Assembly (NCBI RefSeq): GCF_019264375.1
Contig: NZ_JAHVAI010000021.1
Location: 1-37,197 of the forward strand
Origin: Sedimentimonas flavescens
Lineage (GTDB): Bacteria; Pseudomonadota; Alphaproteobacteria; Rhodobacterales; Rhodobacteraceae
Length of the DNA: 37,197 nucleotides
Direction: 5' to 3'
The position numbers and the translations under genes are program-made. Shown here one piece after another: positions 18,267 through 25,630 of this stretch; position 1 is the first letter of the stretch; every line of letters starts with the position of its first letter. The notes beneath the pieces were generated by a model. That model was not told the DNA's origin. It saw only the letters and a list, made by a program, of their open reading frames with translations, and did not search any database.

Positions 18267-20607
18267 GGGTGATCCCCTTCTCACCATGTGCCGCGGCGTG
18301 GCGCGCGCGCTGCGCCTCGATCTGCTCTTCGGCCAGAGCATCGAGAACGCGCTCCATCGCCGGGCCGTGCGCAGTGACCTCGCTGCTCTGGAGATAGGTC
18401 TTGGCGAGTTCCAGCTGGCGCAGCGGATCCTCGGTGAATGAGTCCAGGACGTCCGCGTTACCGGCCCGCAGCGCGTCGATTGCGTCGGGGCTTAGTCGCT
18501 CGTTTATCTGCTGGACGATGTCCTGCTGCTCTGCCTCGGAGGCCGAGGTCCCGACGTCAGCGTTTCGCACAAAGGCCATGACCGTTGGCGCTGTCTCTTC
18601 CAGATACCGGCGCTCGGCGTAGTCTTGTCGCGCCCGGTCCTCGATCTCGAAACTGCGTTCGCTGATATAGGCACGCGACGCGCCGAGCGAACGAAGGTAA
18701 TTGATTTCGTCCTGGACGGCCTGCCCGAATTCATCATCCGGCATCTCCGTGCGATAGCGGGCGAGGGTGCGGACTTCTTCGGTGATCGGACCGAGATGAT
18801 CCGAGGGATCCCGCAAGGCGAGGTCCATGTCGCCAGCATGCAACGTGCGGTCCTGCTCAGATACCGCATATTGCTCCGGCATTCGACTGTCAGTCGCCTG
18901 GTCCCAGGCCATCGACGCCAGTTCGGCATGCTGTGGAGATCTCTGCGCGTAGGCGTCGAACGCGGCGCGGGCCTCTTCAACCTCCACGGCACCTGCCCGC
19001 CGGACCGACGGGTCGTCGGAGAACGGATGATCGAAATCCGTCCGGCGGAACTGCGCCACCAGCGCCCTGAACGCCTGCCGCTCCGATGGGGCAAAAATGT
19101 CGGGCCCGTCCTTCACGAGATCACCCCCAGGTGTCGCCAACCGCTCACCGAGCACTTCCTCAGCGTCATCCACCTTATCGACCTCGGTTGGCGCGCGCAG
19201 GACGCGTACATCGGTAAGAACATCGCCCAACCGAACATGCACAGCTTCCAGCCGGTCGAGTGCTTCTTCCCGGTCCGCAGGTCTCTCCAGATCGAGTCCC
19301 CCTTCTTTGGCAATCGCCTGCAGATCCTGTGCCAGCCACTGACGTTCCAATGCGGCATTGCCTGCCCCTTCCCGCAGACGCGCGGCCACTGCCTCGGCGT
19401 CGATGCCTGTGCCCTGCAACGCCTCGGCCAACTTTGGCGCGACCTCTCCGTCGTCAAGGCGCGCGAGATGATCTTCACTGGCGTTTGGCCTTGCATAGAT
19501 GCCGTCCCGGGACGGAGCATCGACCAGAGCGGCGGAGCGATCCCCAAGCGGGTTCAGATGCGCGACCGAGGCCAAAACGTCGGTCAGCTTGCGCTCGATC
19601 ACCGGCTTCTCGGCCGCCGGCGCCCTGTCGATCGCCGCCTCGATCTGGCGAATATTCTGAGAAAACTCGGTGATCAGTGTGTCGAACGCTGCTTCGTCTT
19701 GGGACATATAGATGGCTCCGTCAGATTGAATCTGACCGCCACTGGCAAGGATGGTGCTGGCCCTCTCGAGCGCCTCGGCCACGTCTTCGAAATTCGAACG
19801 TGACGCTTCCGCCGCGAGCCCACGGTACATCAACGCGTTGTGCCGGACGGTTTCCAGAGCGGCCGCCAGGTCAGCACCGGTTCTCTGGCGCTCGACTGGG
19901 GGACGACCTTCGTCGCGAGCCTTGTAGATTTCATCGATCTCGGCGCGGTAGGTCGTGACGCCGCGATCCAGACGACGCGTCGCCTCGAGGCGGATCCCAT
20001 GAACTTGGGCCGCCTCAACCATCGCCTCGCGAAAGACGTCGTAGTTGAAGTGATGATCCTTCCCGAGAAAGAACATTTCGCCATCCTTGCTGCGGCGGTT
20101 CAGAACGATATGCGCATGTGGATGCGCGCGATCTTGGTGTATTGCAGCAATATAGTCGAATTGCGACCCCTCACCTTGAAAGAACTTCTCGCAGACCGCC
20201 TGGGTGATATCGCGCACCTCTTCACCCCTGGTCCCAATCGGGAATGCCATCAGCAGATGCGACGTATGGCCAAGCTTGGGGCTGTAGCGCTCGTTCCACT
20301 GGTTCTCGAACCGCCGCGCCACTCGGTTAATCTCGGCTTCCGAGAGCTGCTTCTTCCCGTCATGGGTGCCGCGACTGTCGAAGATATGGGTCGACTTCGT
20401 CGTGAGATATGTGAGCTGCGCCCGTAGCTGCGCCCCGGTGTGACAGCCCCCTTTCGAGATAGCCTTGAAGATCGCTGGCGAATAGCCGCGCGCGGCTCGC
20501 ACCATCTGCGCGCCCCTGGAAAGCCCCTGCCAGGATCCCGAAACTCGGCTCCAGCCGCGGTCAAATAGCGCCGGGTCGATGCCACGGACCCGGTCACTCC
20601 GCGCCAT
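18259..20607 (-). CDS. VirD2-type relaxase (MOBP-like DNA nickase)
   Basis: A 782-residue protein expected to nick the transfer origin and stay bound to the 5' end through a tyrosine. The N-terminal 230 residues carry the relaxase core: QLRAQLTYLTTKS with the likely catalytic Tyr near residue 67, GHTSHLLMAFP, and the metal-binding histidine motif HQDRAHPHAHIVLN (about 157-170). The remaining 550 residues are acidic, helical and without recognised motifs, probably for interaction or secretion. ATG at 20607 is preferred to the one at 20613, because GAGAGGA is only two bases from the latter and well spaced for the former. It overlaps the end of the MobC-like gene by 14 bases and the coupling protein gene by 8 bases, forming a three-gene operon. 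Confidence 0.92.
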   Translation of the reverse strand: MARSDRVRGIDPALFDRGWSRVSGSWQGLSRGAQMVRAARGYSPAIFKAISKGGCHTGAQLRAQLTYLTTKSTHIFDSRGTHDGKKQLSEAEINRVARRFENQWNERYSPKLGHTSHLLMAFPIGTRGEEVRDITQAVCEKFFQGEGSQFDYIAAIHQDRAHPHAHIVLNRRSKDGEMFFLGKDHHFNYDVFREAMVEAAQVHGIRLEATRRLDRGVTTYRAEIDEIYKARDEGRPPVERQRTGADLAAALETVRHNALMYRGLAAEASRSNFEDVAEALERASTILASGGQIQSDGAIYMSQDEAAFDTLITEFSQNIRQIEAAIDRAPAAEKPVIERKLTDVLASVAHLNPLGDRSAALVDAPSRDGIYARPNASEDHLARLDDGEVAPKLAEALQGTGIDAEAVAARLREGAGNAALERQWLAQDLQAIAKEGGLDLERPADREEALDRLEAVHVRLGDVLTDVRVLRAPTEVDKVDDAEEVLGERLATPGGDLVKDGPDIFAPSERQAFRALVAQFRRTDFDHPFSDDPSVRRAGAVEVEEARAAFDAYAQRSPQHAELASMAWDQATDSRMPEQYAVSEQDRTLHAGDMDLALRDPSDHLGPITEEVRTLARYRTEMPDDEFGQAVQDEINYLRSLGASRAYISERSFEIEDRARQDYAERRYLEETAPTVMAFVRNADVGTSASEAEQQDIVQQINERLSPDAIDALRAGNADVLDSFTEDPLRQLELAKTYLQSSEVTAHGPAMERVLDALAEEQIEAQRARHAAAHGEKGITHG

Positions 20608-21181
20608 TCTCATTCCTCTCGGCTAGGCCCGCCAGGGCAGAGCTGATCTCAAGGTCCAGCACGCTGCGCCGCGCACGCGACATCTCCTGGACCTGGTCGG
20701 CCAGATCGAAGACCAGACCCGCAAGGGCGCGGACGTCACGGTGACTTGAGGCCGGGTAGGACAGTCTCTCGCCCCGCACCTTGGCCTCGTTCAGACGTCG
20801 CGCGATCTGGTTCACGTTGTTGCCGACCCGGTTGAGCGCGGCGCCGAGGCTGCGCAACTCGTCACACATCTCGTCGTCGGGCAGGAAGACACCTTCGGCC
20901 GCCAGCATCAGGCGGCGCATGGCATCCGAGCGGTGCGCAATCCCGCGCCGCGACAGCGCCGCGTCGAACCGGCGCAGGTCGTCGTCCGAGACCCGGATCC
21001 CCACAACCCGCGATCGGCTGCCGTTCGCTGTCTGACGCTCACCCCAGTGGTTCACCACGTTGTAGATCGTCTTAAGGCTGACATCGTAGTGGGCTGCCAA
21101 CGACGCCGCGGAGACGCCGTTCCGGCGGTCCTGGGCGATGGTCGATCGCTCGATCTCTGACAGTCTGCGGCGGCGGGGCAT
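20594..21181 (-). CDS. MobC/VirD1-like relaxosome accessory protein with helix-turn-helix
   Basis: About 195 residues. The N-terminus has a resolvase-like helix-turn-helix (IAQDRRNGVSAASLAAHYDVSLKTIYNVV). This is followed by a ribbon-helix-helix-like strand (VVGIRVSDDDLRRFDAAL) and the MobC signature region (LRSLGAALNRVGNNVNQIARRLNEA). Such proteins bind the transfer origin, help the relaxase nick and often repress their own operon. I place the start at 21181 (MPRRRRLSE). An AGGAACG lies 14 bases upstream, a longer gap than usual. A start at 21256 is open but would run through the palindromic element at 21217-21267, so I prefer the shorter form. It is the first gene of the relaxase operon. 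Confidence 0.82.
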   Translation of the reverse strand: MPRRRRLSEIERSTIAQDRRNGVSAASLAAHYDVSLKTIYNVVNHWGERQTANGSRSRVVGIRVSDDDLRRFDAALSRRGIAHRSDAMRRLMLAAEGVFLPDDEMCDELRSLGAALNRVGNNVNQIARRLNEAKVRGERLSYPASSHRDVRALAGLVFDLADQVQEMSRARRSVLDLEISSALAGLAERNENGAE

Positions 21182-21216
21182 TTTGAAGTTAACGTTCCTA
21201 TTTCTTGCCAACTTCG

Positions 21217-21267
21217 TACAAGCCCGCCGACTCCCAACGCAAGTGGAGTCGGCCATAAGGGCTTGTA
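21217..21267. promoter_or_regulatory. Nested inverted repeat, candidate oriT or relaxosome binding site
   Basis: Outer arms TACAAGCCC (21217-21225) and GGGCTTGTA (21259-21267) enclose inner arms GCCGACTCC (21226-21234) and GGAGTCGGC (21245-21253). All four 9-bp arms pair perfectly, with a 10-base centre and a 5-base bulge. The element sits 36 bp before the MobC-like gene, between the relaxase operon and the divergent VirC1-like gene, which is where transfer origins of this class usually lie. It could also be the operator of the mobilization operon. Confidence 0.6.
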
Positions 21268-21278
21268 CTCAATGTAGA

Positions 21279-21301
21279 AAATCGCCCTGCAGGGGCGATT
21301 T
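21279..21301. repeat. Perfect 9-bp inverted repeat beside the candidate oriT
   Basis: AAATCGCCC-TGCAG-GGGCGATTT. It contains CCCTGC, weakly like the YATCCTGY nick consensus of VirD2/RP4-type origins. The resemblance is limited, so a nick site here is only a suggestion. Confidence 0.5.
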
Positions 21302-21733
21302 CCCGCCCTTTGTCAAATGGATCGCGCTTCGCGCTCATTGCACCACGCGATGCGGTCCCCGCCTCGCGCATCGCGTCTTTTGCACTCCGTCTCTTGCACC
21401 CCGCAAGACGGGCTTCGCTGCGTGCTGACCGTCTCGCGTCACCTGCAGAACGCCATACGCGAGGCTGCCTCCCGTCGTCTGGCGCACGCTATCCGTCACC
21501 TGGAGTCCGTCCGCAGCACATCGCCAAGCGCATCACGACATTTGGAGGGTGTGTGGTGCCCCGCGACGAATGCTGAAGGCGCCACGGCAGACGTCGCACG
21601 ATCATCGCACAACGCCACCCGCTGCATGCCAAACGCGGGTCGCATCCCGACTTCTGCTTGACCCCTCCGCCCCATGCGTTTAGCGACATTTTTGCATTAT
21701 CGTTTCGATTCACTATTTTTGCGGAGGATGAGA
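21302..21733. other. Gene-free, inverted-repeat-rich region upstream of virC1-like gene
   Basis: It carries a 9-bp perfect inverted repeat (CGCGATGCG 21346-21354 with CGCATCGCG 21367-21375). It also has a 6-bp pair AGACGG/CCGTCT around 21404-21432 and two copies of GTCACCTG(C/G)AG (21438 and 21495). Open frames on the plus strand here read as degenerate Arg/His/Ser-rich peptide without a ribosome binding site, so I call no gene. Together with 21217-21301 it makes a 300-bp block of secondary structure typical of a transfer origin and leading region. The promoter of the VirC1-like gene should lie near its right end, which is A+T-rich (21690-21722). Confidence 0.5.
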
Positions 21734-22453
21734 ATGCCGAACGAAAATCTTGTGGTGATCGCAGCGATGGCCCGGAAAGGGGGCAGTGGAAAAACGACGC
21801 TTTCGCGCGCCTTGATCAGTGCCGCGATCGCCGCCGGACGCAGGGTGATGTTGATCGACACGGACAGCACAAGAGTACTCGGGGCCTGGCATGCTCGGGC
21901 GCAAGCCGGTGGGCTGAGTTCGCCGCTTCTCTGCTCGGCCATCGTCGAAAGCGTGGCGGGTGTCGAGGATCAGATCGATCAGGTCTACATGGCAGGCACG
22001 GCAGACTTCATCTTCATCGATACCGCAGGGGTCGGTGCCGAATGGTCAGACGGCATCGCGGTGCTTGTGGACCACATTGTGACGCCCGTCATGCTGTCGA
22101 CGTCTGATTTCGATGTCGGAGCGCAGACTTCTGATTGGTTTGAGAAACTGAAATCCCGTGTTGACGACCCCTCCAGCCTTCCGCGCCACCACGTCGTCCT
22201 CAACATGGTCGACCCGAAAACGACCCGTGCTGACGCCGCCCTGATTGAAGAAGCGCTCACCCGTTTTCCGGTGATTGAGACCGTCATGATGCGACGAAAC
22301 ACTTACAAGGAGATGGATCAGAAGGGGCTTCTCCACGCCTTGGCGCTGGAAAAGCAATCTGATCCAAACCCTCTGATGCGTCCACATGTACGTCATGTCG
22401 TCGAGGCGCTCGAGGAGGCGACGGACATCCTCAACAATATTCTTGCTGCGTGA
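21734..22453 (+). CDS. VirC1-like ParA-family ATPase
   Basis: A 239-residue ATPase with a deviant Walker A (ARKGGSGKTTLS, near the N-terminus), ParA-type LIDTDSTRVLGAW, and the Walker B-like IFIDTAGVGAE. The C-terminus (YKEMDQKGLLHALAL, then HVRHVVEALEEATDILNNILAA) follows the pattern of the Agrobacterium VirC1 end, not that of partition ParAs. VirC1 gathers relaxosomes at the cell pole and stimulates nicking beside the T-DNA border. ATG at 21734 has GGAGG at good spacing; an in-frame ATG six bases earlier is too close to it. No parB or parS-like partner follows. It diverges from the relaxase operon and is followed ten bases later by a VirC2-like gene. Confidence 0.8.
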   Translation: MPNENLVVIAAMARKGGSGKTTLSRALISAAIAAGRRVMLIDTDSTRVLGAWHARAQAGGLSSPLLCSAIVESVAGVEDQIDQVYMAGTADFIFIDTAGVGAEWSDGIAVLVDHIVTPVMLSTSDFDVGAQTSDWFEKLKSRVDDPSSLPRHHVVLNMVDPKTTRADAALIEEALTRFPVIETVMMRRNTYKEMDQKGLLHALALEKQSDPNPLMRPHVRHVVEALEEATDILNNILAA

Positions 22454-22463
22454 GGACAGTCGA

Positions 22464-23105
22464 TTGCGCAAGAAGATCCCGACCATCACTAGGCCCGACC
22501 CAGCCTACGCCGCCACCCTGCAACAGGGTGACCGCGAGATTCCCGGGAAGGAAGATGAGGCACAGGTCACAGCAACAAAGACAGGCACCCCAGCCGCTGA
22601 CGTTGACGCGGATCGGCACGGGTCAGAGCTTGTGCCGGAAGGTGCCGTGGCGCCGCACCAAGTCACCGCGAAAAGCTCAGACCCGCATACCAGCCTGAGA
22701 GCTCCCGTATCGGCGCGCGCTTTGAGCCCCACGCGGAAGATCGACATCAGGGTCAACGCACTCGAACGACAGGAAGCAGCGCTGCAGACTTGTGGTGTCG
22801 AGCCAGCACATGTGGTGCGTGCCGCCCTGCGCCGTGCAGTCAAAGGCTGGCAACTGTCGCCGGTCTTCGCCCCAGTCGTGGAGGAGCGGCGCACTCGCAA
22901 TACACAGTGGCAGGCCCGTACATCTCTGGCAGTAGATGCGGCCAGCCTGGGTGTCCTCCTCCGGGACCACGACCCCCTCGACGTCTTGAGTAAATGGGCC
23001 CTGATCCGCGGCCAGGTGGAACCACGCATATGGGGCGAGATCGACAAGATCTTGGAAGAAATTGCTGCTCGTGCTGCATCGCCGCATGAGCAGCCCGGAC
23101 CTTAA
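22464..23105 (+). CDS. VirC2-like ribbon-helix-helix DNA-binding protein (TTG start)
   Basis: I start this at TTG 22464 because GAGGA sits seven bases before it and ten bases separate it from the previous stop. An ATG reading from 22386 would overlap most of the end of the upstream gene. The 213-residue product opens RKKIPTITRPDPAYAA, has a long polar linker, then a C-terminal domain (KIDIRVNALERQEAALQTCGVEPAHVVRAALRRAV). That domain fits the strand-helix-helix pattern and length of VirC2 (about 200 residues), which binds overdrive DNA beside the T-DNA border. Overall sequence similarity to VirC2 is weak; the call rests on fold pattern, size and order after a VirC1-like gene. Confidence 0.62.
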   Translation: MRKKIPTITRPDPAYAATLQQGDREIPGKEDEAQVTATKTGTPAADVDADRHGSELVPEGAVAPHQVTAKSSDPHTSLRAPVSARALSPTRKIDIRVNALERQEAALQTCGVEPAHVVRAALRRAVKGWQLSPVFAPVVEERRTRNTQWQARTSLAVDAASLGVLLRDHDPLDVLSKWALIRGQVEPRIWGEIDKILEEIAARAASPHEQPGP

Positions 23106-23267
23106 GGAACCTATCTGAAAGGACAACTTTCACTTCGCCGGTGGATTTCTGCCCATTCGCGGCCATTCGCCTTGAAGTTGCATTGGGCCACCATTAACAC
23201 CGCCGAACAGATTTTTTGATGACCTCATTGTTGAATAGTTTCGAGGTCCCCTTTGGAGGAACGCATT

Positions 23268-23507
23268 ATGAACACGAAGCCCCGCCTGACTGGCGAACCG
23301 ATCATGCGCATCCTCTGCAAGACATCTGAAAATCTGGTTGGCTACCTTTATCAATGGAACAATGGTGACGTGCAGCCTGCCTGGTTCGACGGCGCCATGG
23401 CGGACGTTCGCTATGAACCATTCATTCAAGCGCCGGAACAAAACCCTGTCGATCCGAAGACCCTCAGACCGCGTCAGCAAGATCTGACGCACCTTGAAAA
23501 GGCCTAG
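23268..23507 (+). CDS. Hypothetical protein (79 residues)
   Basis: A strong GGAGGA ribosome binding site precedes ATG 23268. The product is soluble, with EPIMRILCKTSENLVGYLYQWNNGDVQPAWFDG and a polar tail, and has no domain I recognise. The first half could form a small beta-sheet. It ends in a short hairpin region (GCGTCAG/CTGACGC 23471-23490 and paired AGGCCT at 23500-23517) that may act as a weak terminator. It lies alone between the transfer genes and the Fic gene. Confidence 0.6.
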   Translation: MNTKPRLTGEPIMRILCKTSENLVGYLYQWNNGDVQPAWFDGAMADVRYEPFIQAPEQNPVDPKTLRPRQQDLTHLEKA

Positions 23508-23567
23508 CTCAAGGCCTCGCGTCGGTTTGTGAGCCATCCCATCCCGCAGGTCCTTTGAGCGATAGAG

Positions 23568-23597
23568 TTGACTTCTATGCCTCAAAAGTGATCTAGA
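23568..23597 (+). promoter_or_regulatory. Possible promoter of the Fic gene
   Basis: TTGACT at 23568-23573 and TCTAGA at 23592-23597 are separated by 18 bases. The -10 is a poor match, so this is only a candidate. It would place the transcript start close to the inverted repeat at 23601-23627. Confidence 0.25.
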
Positions 23598-23600
23598 TAT

Positions 23601-23627
23601 GAGTTATAGAAAGGATGTCTATAACTC
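23601..23627 (+). promoter_or_regulatory. Inverted repeat around the Fic ribosome binding site
   Basis: GAGTTATAG (23601-23609) and CTATAACTC (23619-23627) are perfect 9-bp arms. The nine bases between them hold the ribosome binding site (AAAGGA), and the ATG follows at 23628. On DNA it is a good operator, possibly for the protein's own winged helix. On RNA it would be a hairpin presenting the Shine-Dalgarno in its loop, with the start codon immediately after the stem. Confidence 0.6.
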
Positions 23628-24740
23628 ATGGCTTGGAACTGGACGCTGCCCGATTGGCCGGATTTCCGGTATGACGCCTCCGCTGTGGAGCCGTTTGAGC
23701 AGAGGTTCCTGCTGTCGTCCGGAGAAATCCTCGGCGCGGTCCATCATGTCAGCCAGCCGGAGCGCGAGCAACTCCGCATCGAACTGCTCAGCGAGGAAGC
23801 GATGCAGACGAGCGCCATCGAGGGTGAAATCCTCGATCGGCTCAGTGTCCAGTCTTCGCTGCGCCGCCATCTGGGCCTCGATCCGGACAGCTACCCTGCC
23901 AAACCGCGCGAACAGGGCGTCGCGGAAATGATGGTCGATGTCTATTCCAGTTTTGCAGAGCCGCTGACCCATGAGACACTGTACCGCTGGCATCGGATGC
24001 TACTGTCCCATGACCGTCGGTTGGAAACCATCGGGGCCTACCGACAACACGCCGAGGCGATGCAAATCGTTTCCGGCCGCCTTGACCGGCCCACGATCCA
24101 TTTCGAAGCGCCGCCCTCAGAGCGGGTCATGCCTGAGATGGAGCGATACGCGGATTGGTTCAACAAGACCGGGCCGGGGGGAGCAGAGCCGCTTCCAGCG
24201 CTGACGCGCGCAGGGCTAAGCCACCTCTATTTCGAGAGCATCCACCCATTCGAAGACGGCAACGGCCGCCTGGGTCGCGCCCTCGCTGAAAAGTCGCTGG
24301 CGCAGAACATCGGCCAGCCGACGCTCATCTCGCTCGCCTTCACCATCGAGAAGGAGCGCAAGGCATACTACGACCAGCTCGAGCAGCATCAAAAAACACT
24401 CGACGTGACCGATTGGCTCGTCTGGTTCGCGGAAGTTGTCTTGAAGGCCCAACAGGCAACACTCGACCGCGTCGGCTTCTTCATCAGCAAGGCACACTTC
24501 TACGATCGTCACAGAGACCAGTTGAACGAACGACAGGCCAAGGCCATCGCTCGAATGTTTCGGGAAGGCCCTGGCGGTTTCAAAGGCGGCCTCAGCGCCG
24601 ACAACTATCTCAAGATCACCGGAACTTCACGCGCAACCGCGACCCGCGATCTGCAGGATCTGGTCGAGCAAGGTGCGCTCAGCCGAACTGGCGAGCGCCG
24701 CCATACGAGGTACTGGCTGAACCTAGATGGGAGAGCGTGA
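23628..24740 (+). CDS. Fic-domain protein (AMP-transferase family) with C-terminal winged helix
   Basis: A 370-residue protein. The Fic active-site motif HPFEDGNGRLGR (about 206-217) is intact, with the catalytic His and the phosphate-binding GNGR, so transfer of AMP or another nucleotide onto a protein target is possible. Upstream of it, TSAIEGE (61-67) matches the inhibitory S/T-x-x-x-E-G/N helix of class II Fic proteins, so activity is self-inhibited and no separate antitoxin is needed. The C-terminal 70 residues (LSADNYLKITGTSRATATRDLQDLVEQGALSR) form a winged helix-turn-helix that could bind its own operator at 23601-23627. Roles of this class range from stress regulation to toxin or phage defense; the target is unknown. 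Confidence 0.9.
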   Translation: MAWNWTLPDWPDFRYDASAVEPFEQRFLLSSGEILGAVHHVSQPEREQLRIELLSEEAMQTSAIEGEILDRLSVQSSLRRHLGLDPDSYPAKPREQGVAEMMVDVYSSFAEPLTHETLYRWHRMLLSHDRRLETIGAYRQHAEAMQIVSGRLDRPTIHFEAPPSERVMPEMERYADWFNKTGPGGAEPLPALTRAGLSHLYFESIHPFEDGNGRLGRALAEKSLAQNIGQPTLISLAFTIEKERKAYYDQLEQHQKTLDVTDWLVWFAEVVLKAQQATLDRVGFFISKAHFYDRHRDQLNERQAKAIARMFREGPGGFKGGLSADNYLKITGTSRATATRDLQDLVEQGALSRTGERRHTRYWLNLDGRA

Positions 24741-24881
24741 ATGGTTGGTAGAAAGCCCGAGATCTTTACTATTGGCACATACGGCACGACGCGCAGTGCC
24801 CAGATTGGATGTTCCCTCTTTGTGCCAACCAGCGTAGAGTGGCCGTCAAAAAGGATTGAGCAGGATGGCACAGAAATCTGA
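24741..24881 (+). pseudogene. Probable DUF488 remnant, 46 codons
   Basis: ATG at 24741 follows the Fic stop directly. The reading opens MVGRKPEIFTIGTYG, like the first residues of DUF488 proteins (IFTIGTYGFT and similar, from memory). It then loses any likeness and ends at 24881, overlapping the start of the DUF5131 gene in another frame. This suggests the start of a DUF488 gene left after a deletion. It might instead be a short translated leader. Similarity rests on about ten residues. Confidence 0.35.
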
Positions 24882-25623
24882 AATCGAGTGGACAGACGCG
24901 ACGTGGAATCCCGTTACCGGCTGTACAAAAATCGGTCCGGGCTGCGACAACTGCTATGCGGAACGCTTTGCGGAGCGGTGGCGTGGTATAGAAGGGCATC
25001 CTTACGAACAAGGATTTGATCTGCGTCTCTGGCCGTCACGACTTGACCAACCGGCTCGTTGGAAGAAGCCGCGTATGATTTTTGTCAATTCAATGAGCGA
25101 TCTATTTCACAAGGATATTCCAATCAGTCACATCGACGCCGTTTTTGACGCGATGGAGAGGGCCAATTGGCATGTGTATCAGGTTCTTACCAAACGCTCT
25201 TCGCTGATGCGAAACTATGTGAAGAAGAGGTACTCTGGAGAAAAAGTCCCTTCGCACATTTGGCTCGGCGTGTCCGTCGAGGACAGCGCACACAAGAGCC
25301 GAATCGAACACCTGCGCCAAATCAACTCAGAAGCGCGATTTATTTCGTTTGAGCCATTGCTCGGCAGGATCGGGAACGTCGATCTGAGTGGCATAGCCTG
25401 GGCAATCGTCGGGGGAGAAAGTGGACCAAAGGCGAGGCCGATGGAACCGTCATGGGCAACAGAATTACGCCTGGCATGTGAAAAATACGACGTTGCATTC
25501 TTTTTCAAGCAGTGGGGGGGAGCCCGTCCAAAGTCTGGCGGACGGCTTCTCGAGGGGGCTGAGTGGAACGGCTTTCCATGGCAGATTGTTCCCAAAGAAA
25601 TAATGGCAGAGCTGACGAGTTAG
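24865..25623 (+). CDS. DUF5131 (Gp37/Gp68-like) three-Cys-motif protein
   Basis: A 252-residue protein with an N-terminal cysteine cluster C20-x6-C27-x2-C30 (TGCTKIGPGCDNCYAE), the mark of the phage Gp37/Gp68 family. The motif resembles the metal or Fe-S ligand sets of radical-SAM-like proteins, but no SAM chemistry has been shown to my knowledge. FVNSMSDLFH, YQVLTKRSSLM, IWLGVSVED and IVGGESGPKARP are conserved family segments, and FKQWGG sits near the end. I use ATG 24865 because AAGGA lies nine bases upstream; a TTG at 24856 overlaps that site. It ends seven bases before the tcmP-like gene, so the two form an operon. Confidence 0.87.
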   Translation: MAQKSEIEWTDATWNPVTGCTKIGPGCDNCYAERFAERWRGIEGHPYEQGFDLRLWPSRLDQPARWKKPRMIFVNSMSDLFHKDIPISHIDAVFDAMERANWHVYQVLTKRSSLMRNYVKKRYSGEKVPSHIWLGVSVEDSAHKSRIEHLRQINSEARFISFEPLLGRIGNVDLSGIAWAIVGGESGPKARPMEPSWATELRLACEKYDVAFFFKQWGGARPKSGGRLLEGAEWNGFPWQIVPKEIMAELTS

Positions 25624-25630
25624 GAACGCG

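Noticed and set aside
21310-21661. Plus-strand frames with repeated Arg-His-Leu phrases in the oriT region
   Set aside because: No ribosome binding site, no codon bias, and the region is better explained by inverted repeats; two overlapping frames show the same texture.
22386-22463. ATG start for the VirC2-like gene at 22386
   Set aside because: It would lie within the end of the VirC1-like gene and give an Arg/Ser-rich extension; the TTG at 22464 has a well-placed ribosome binding site.
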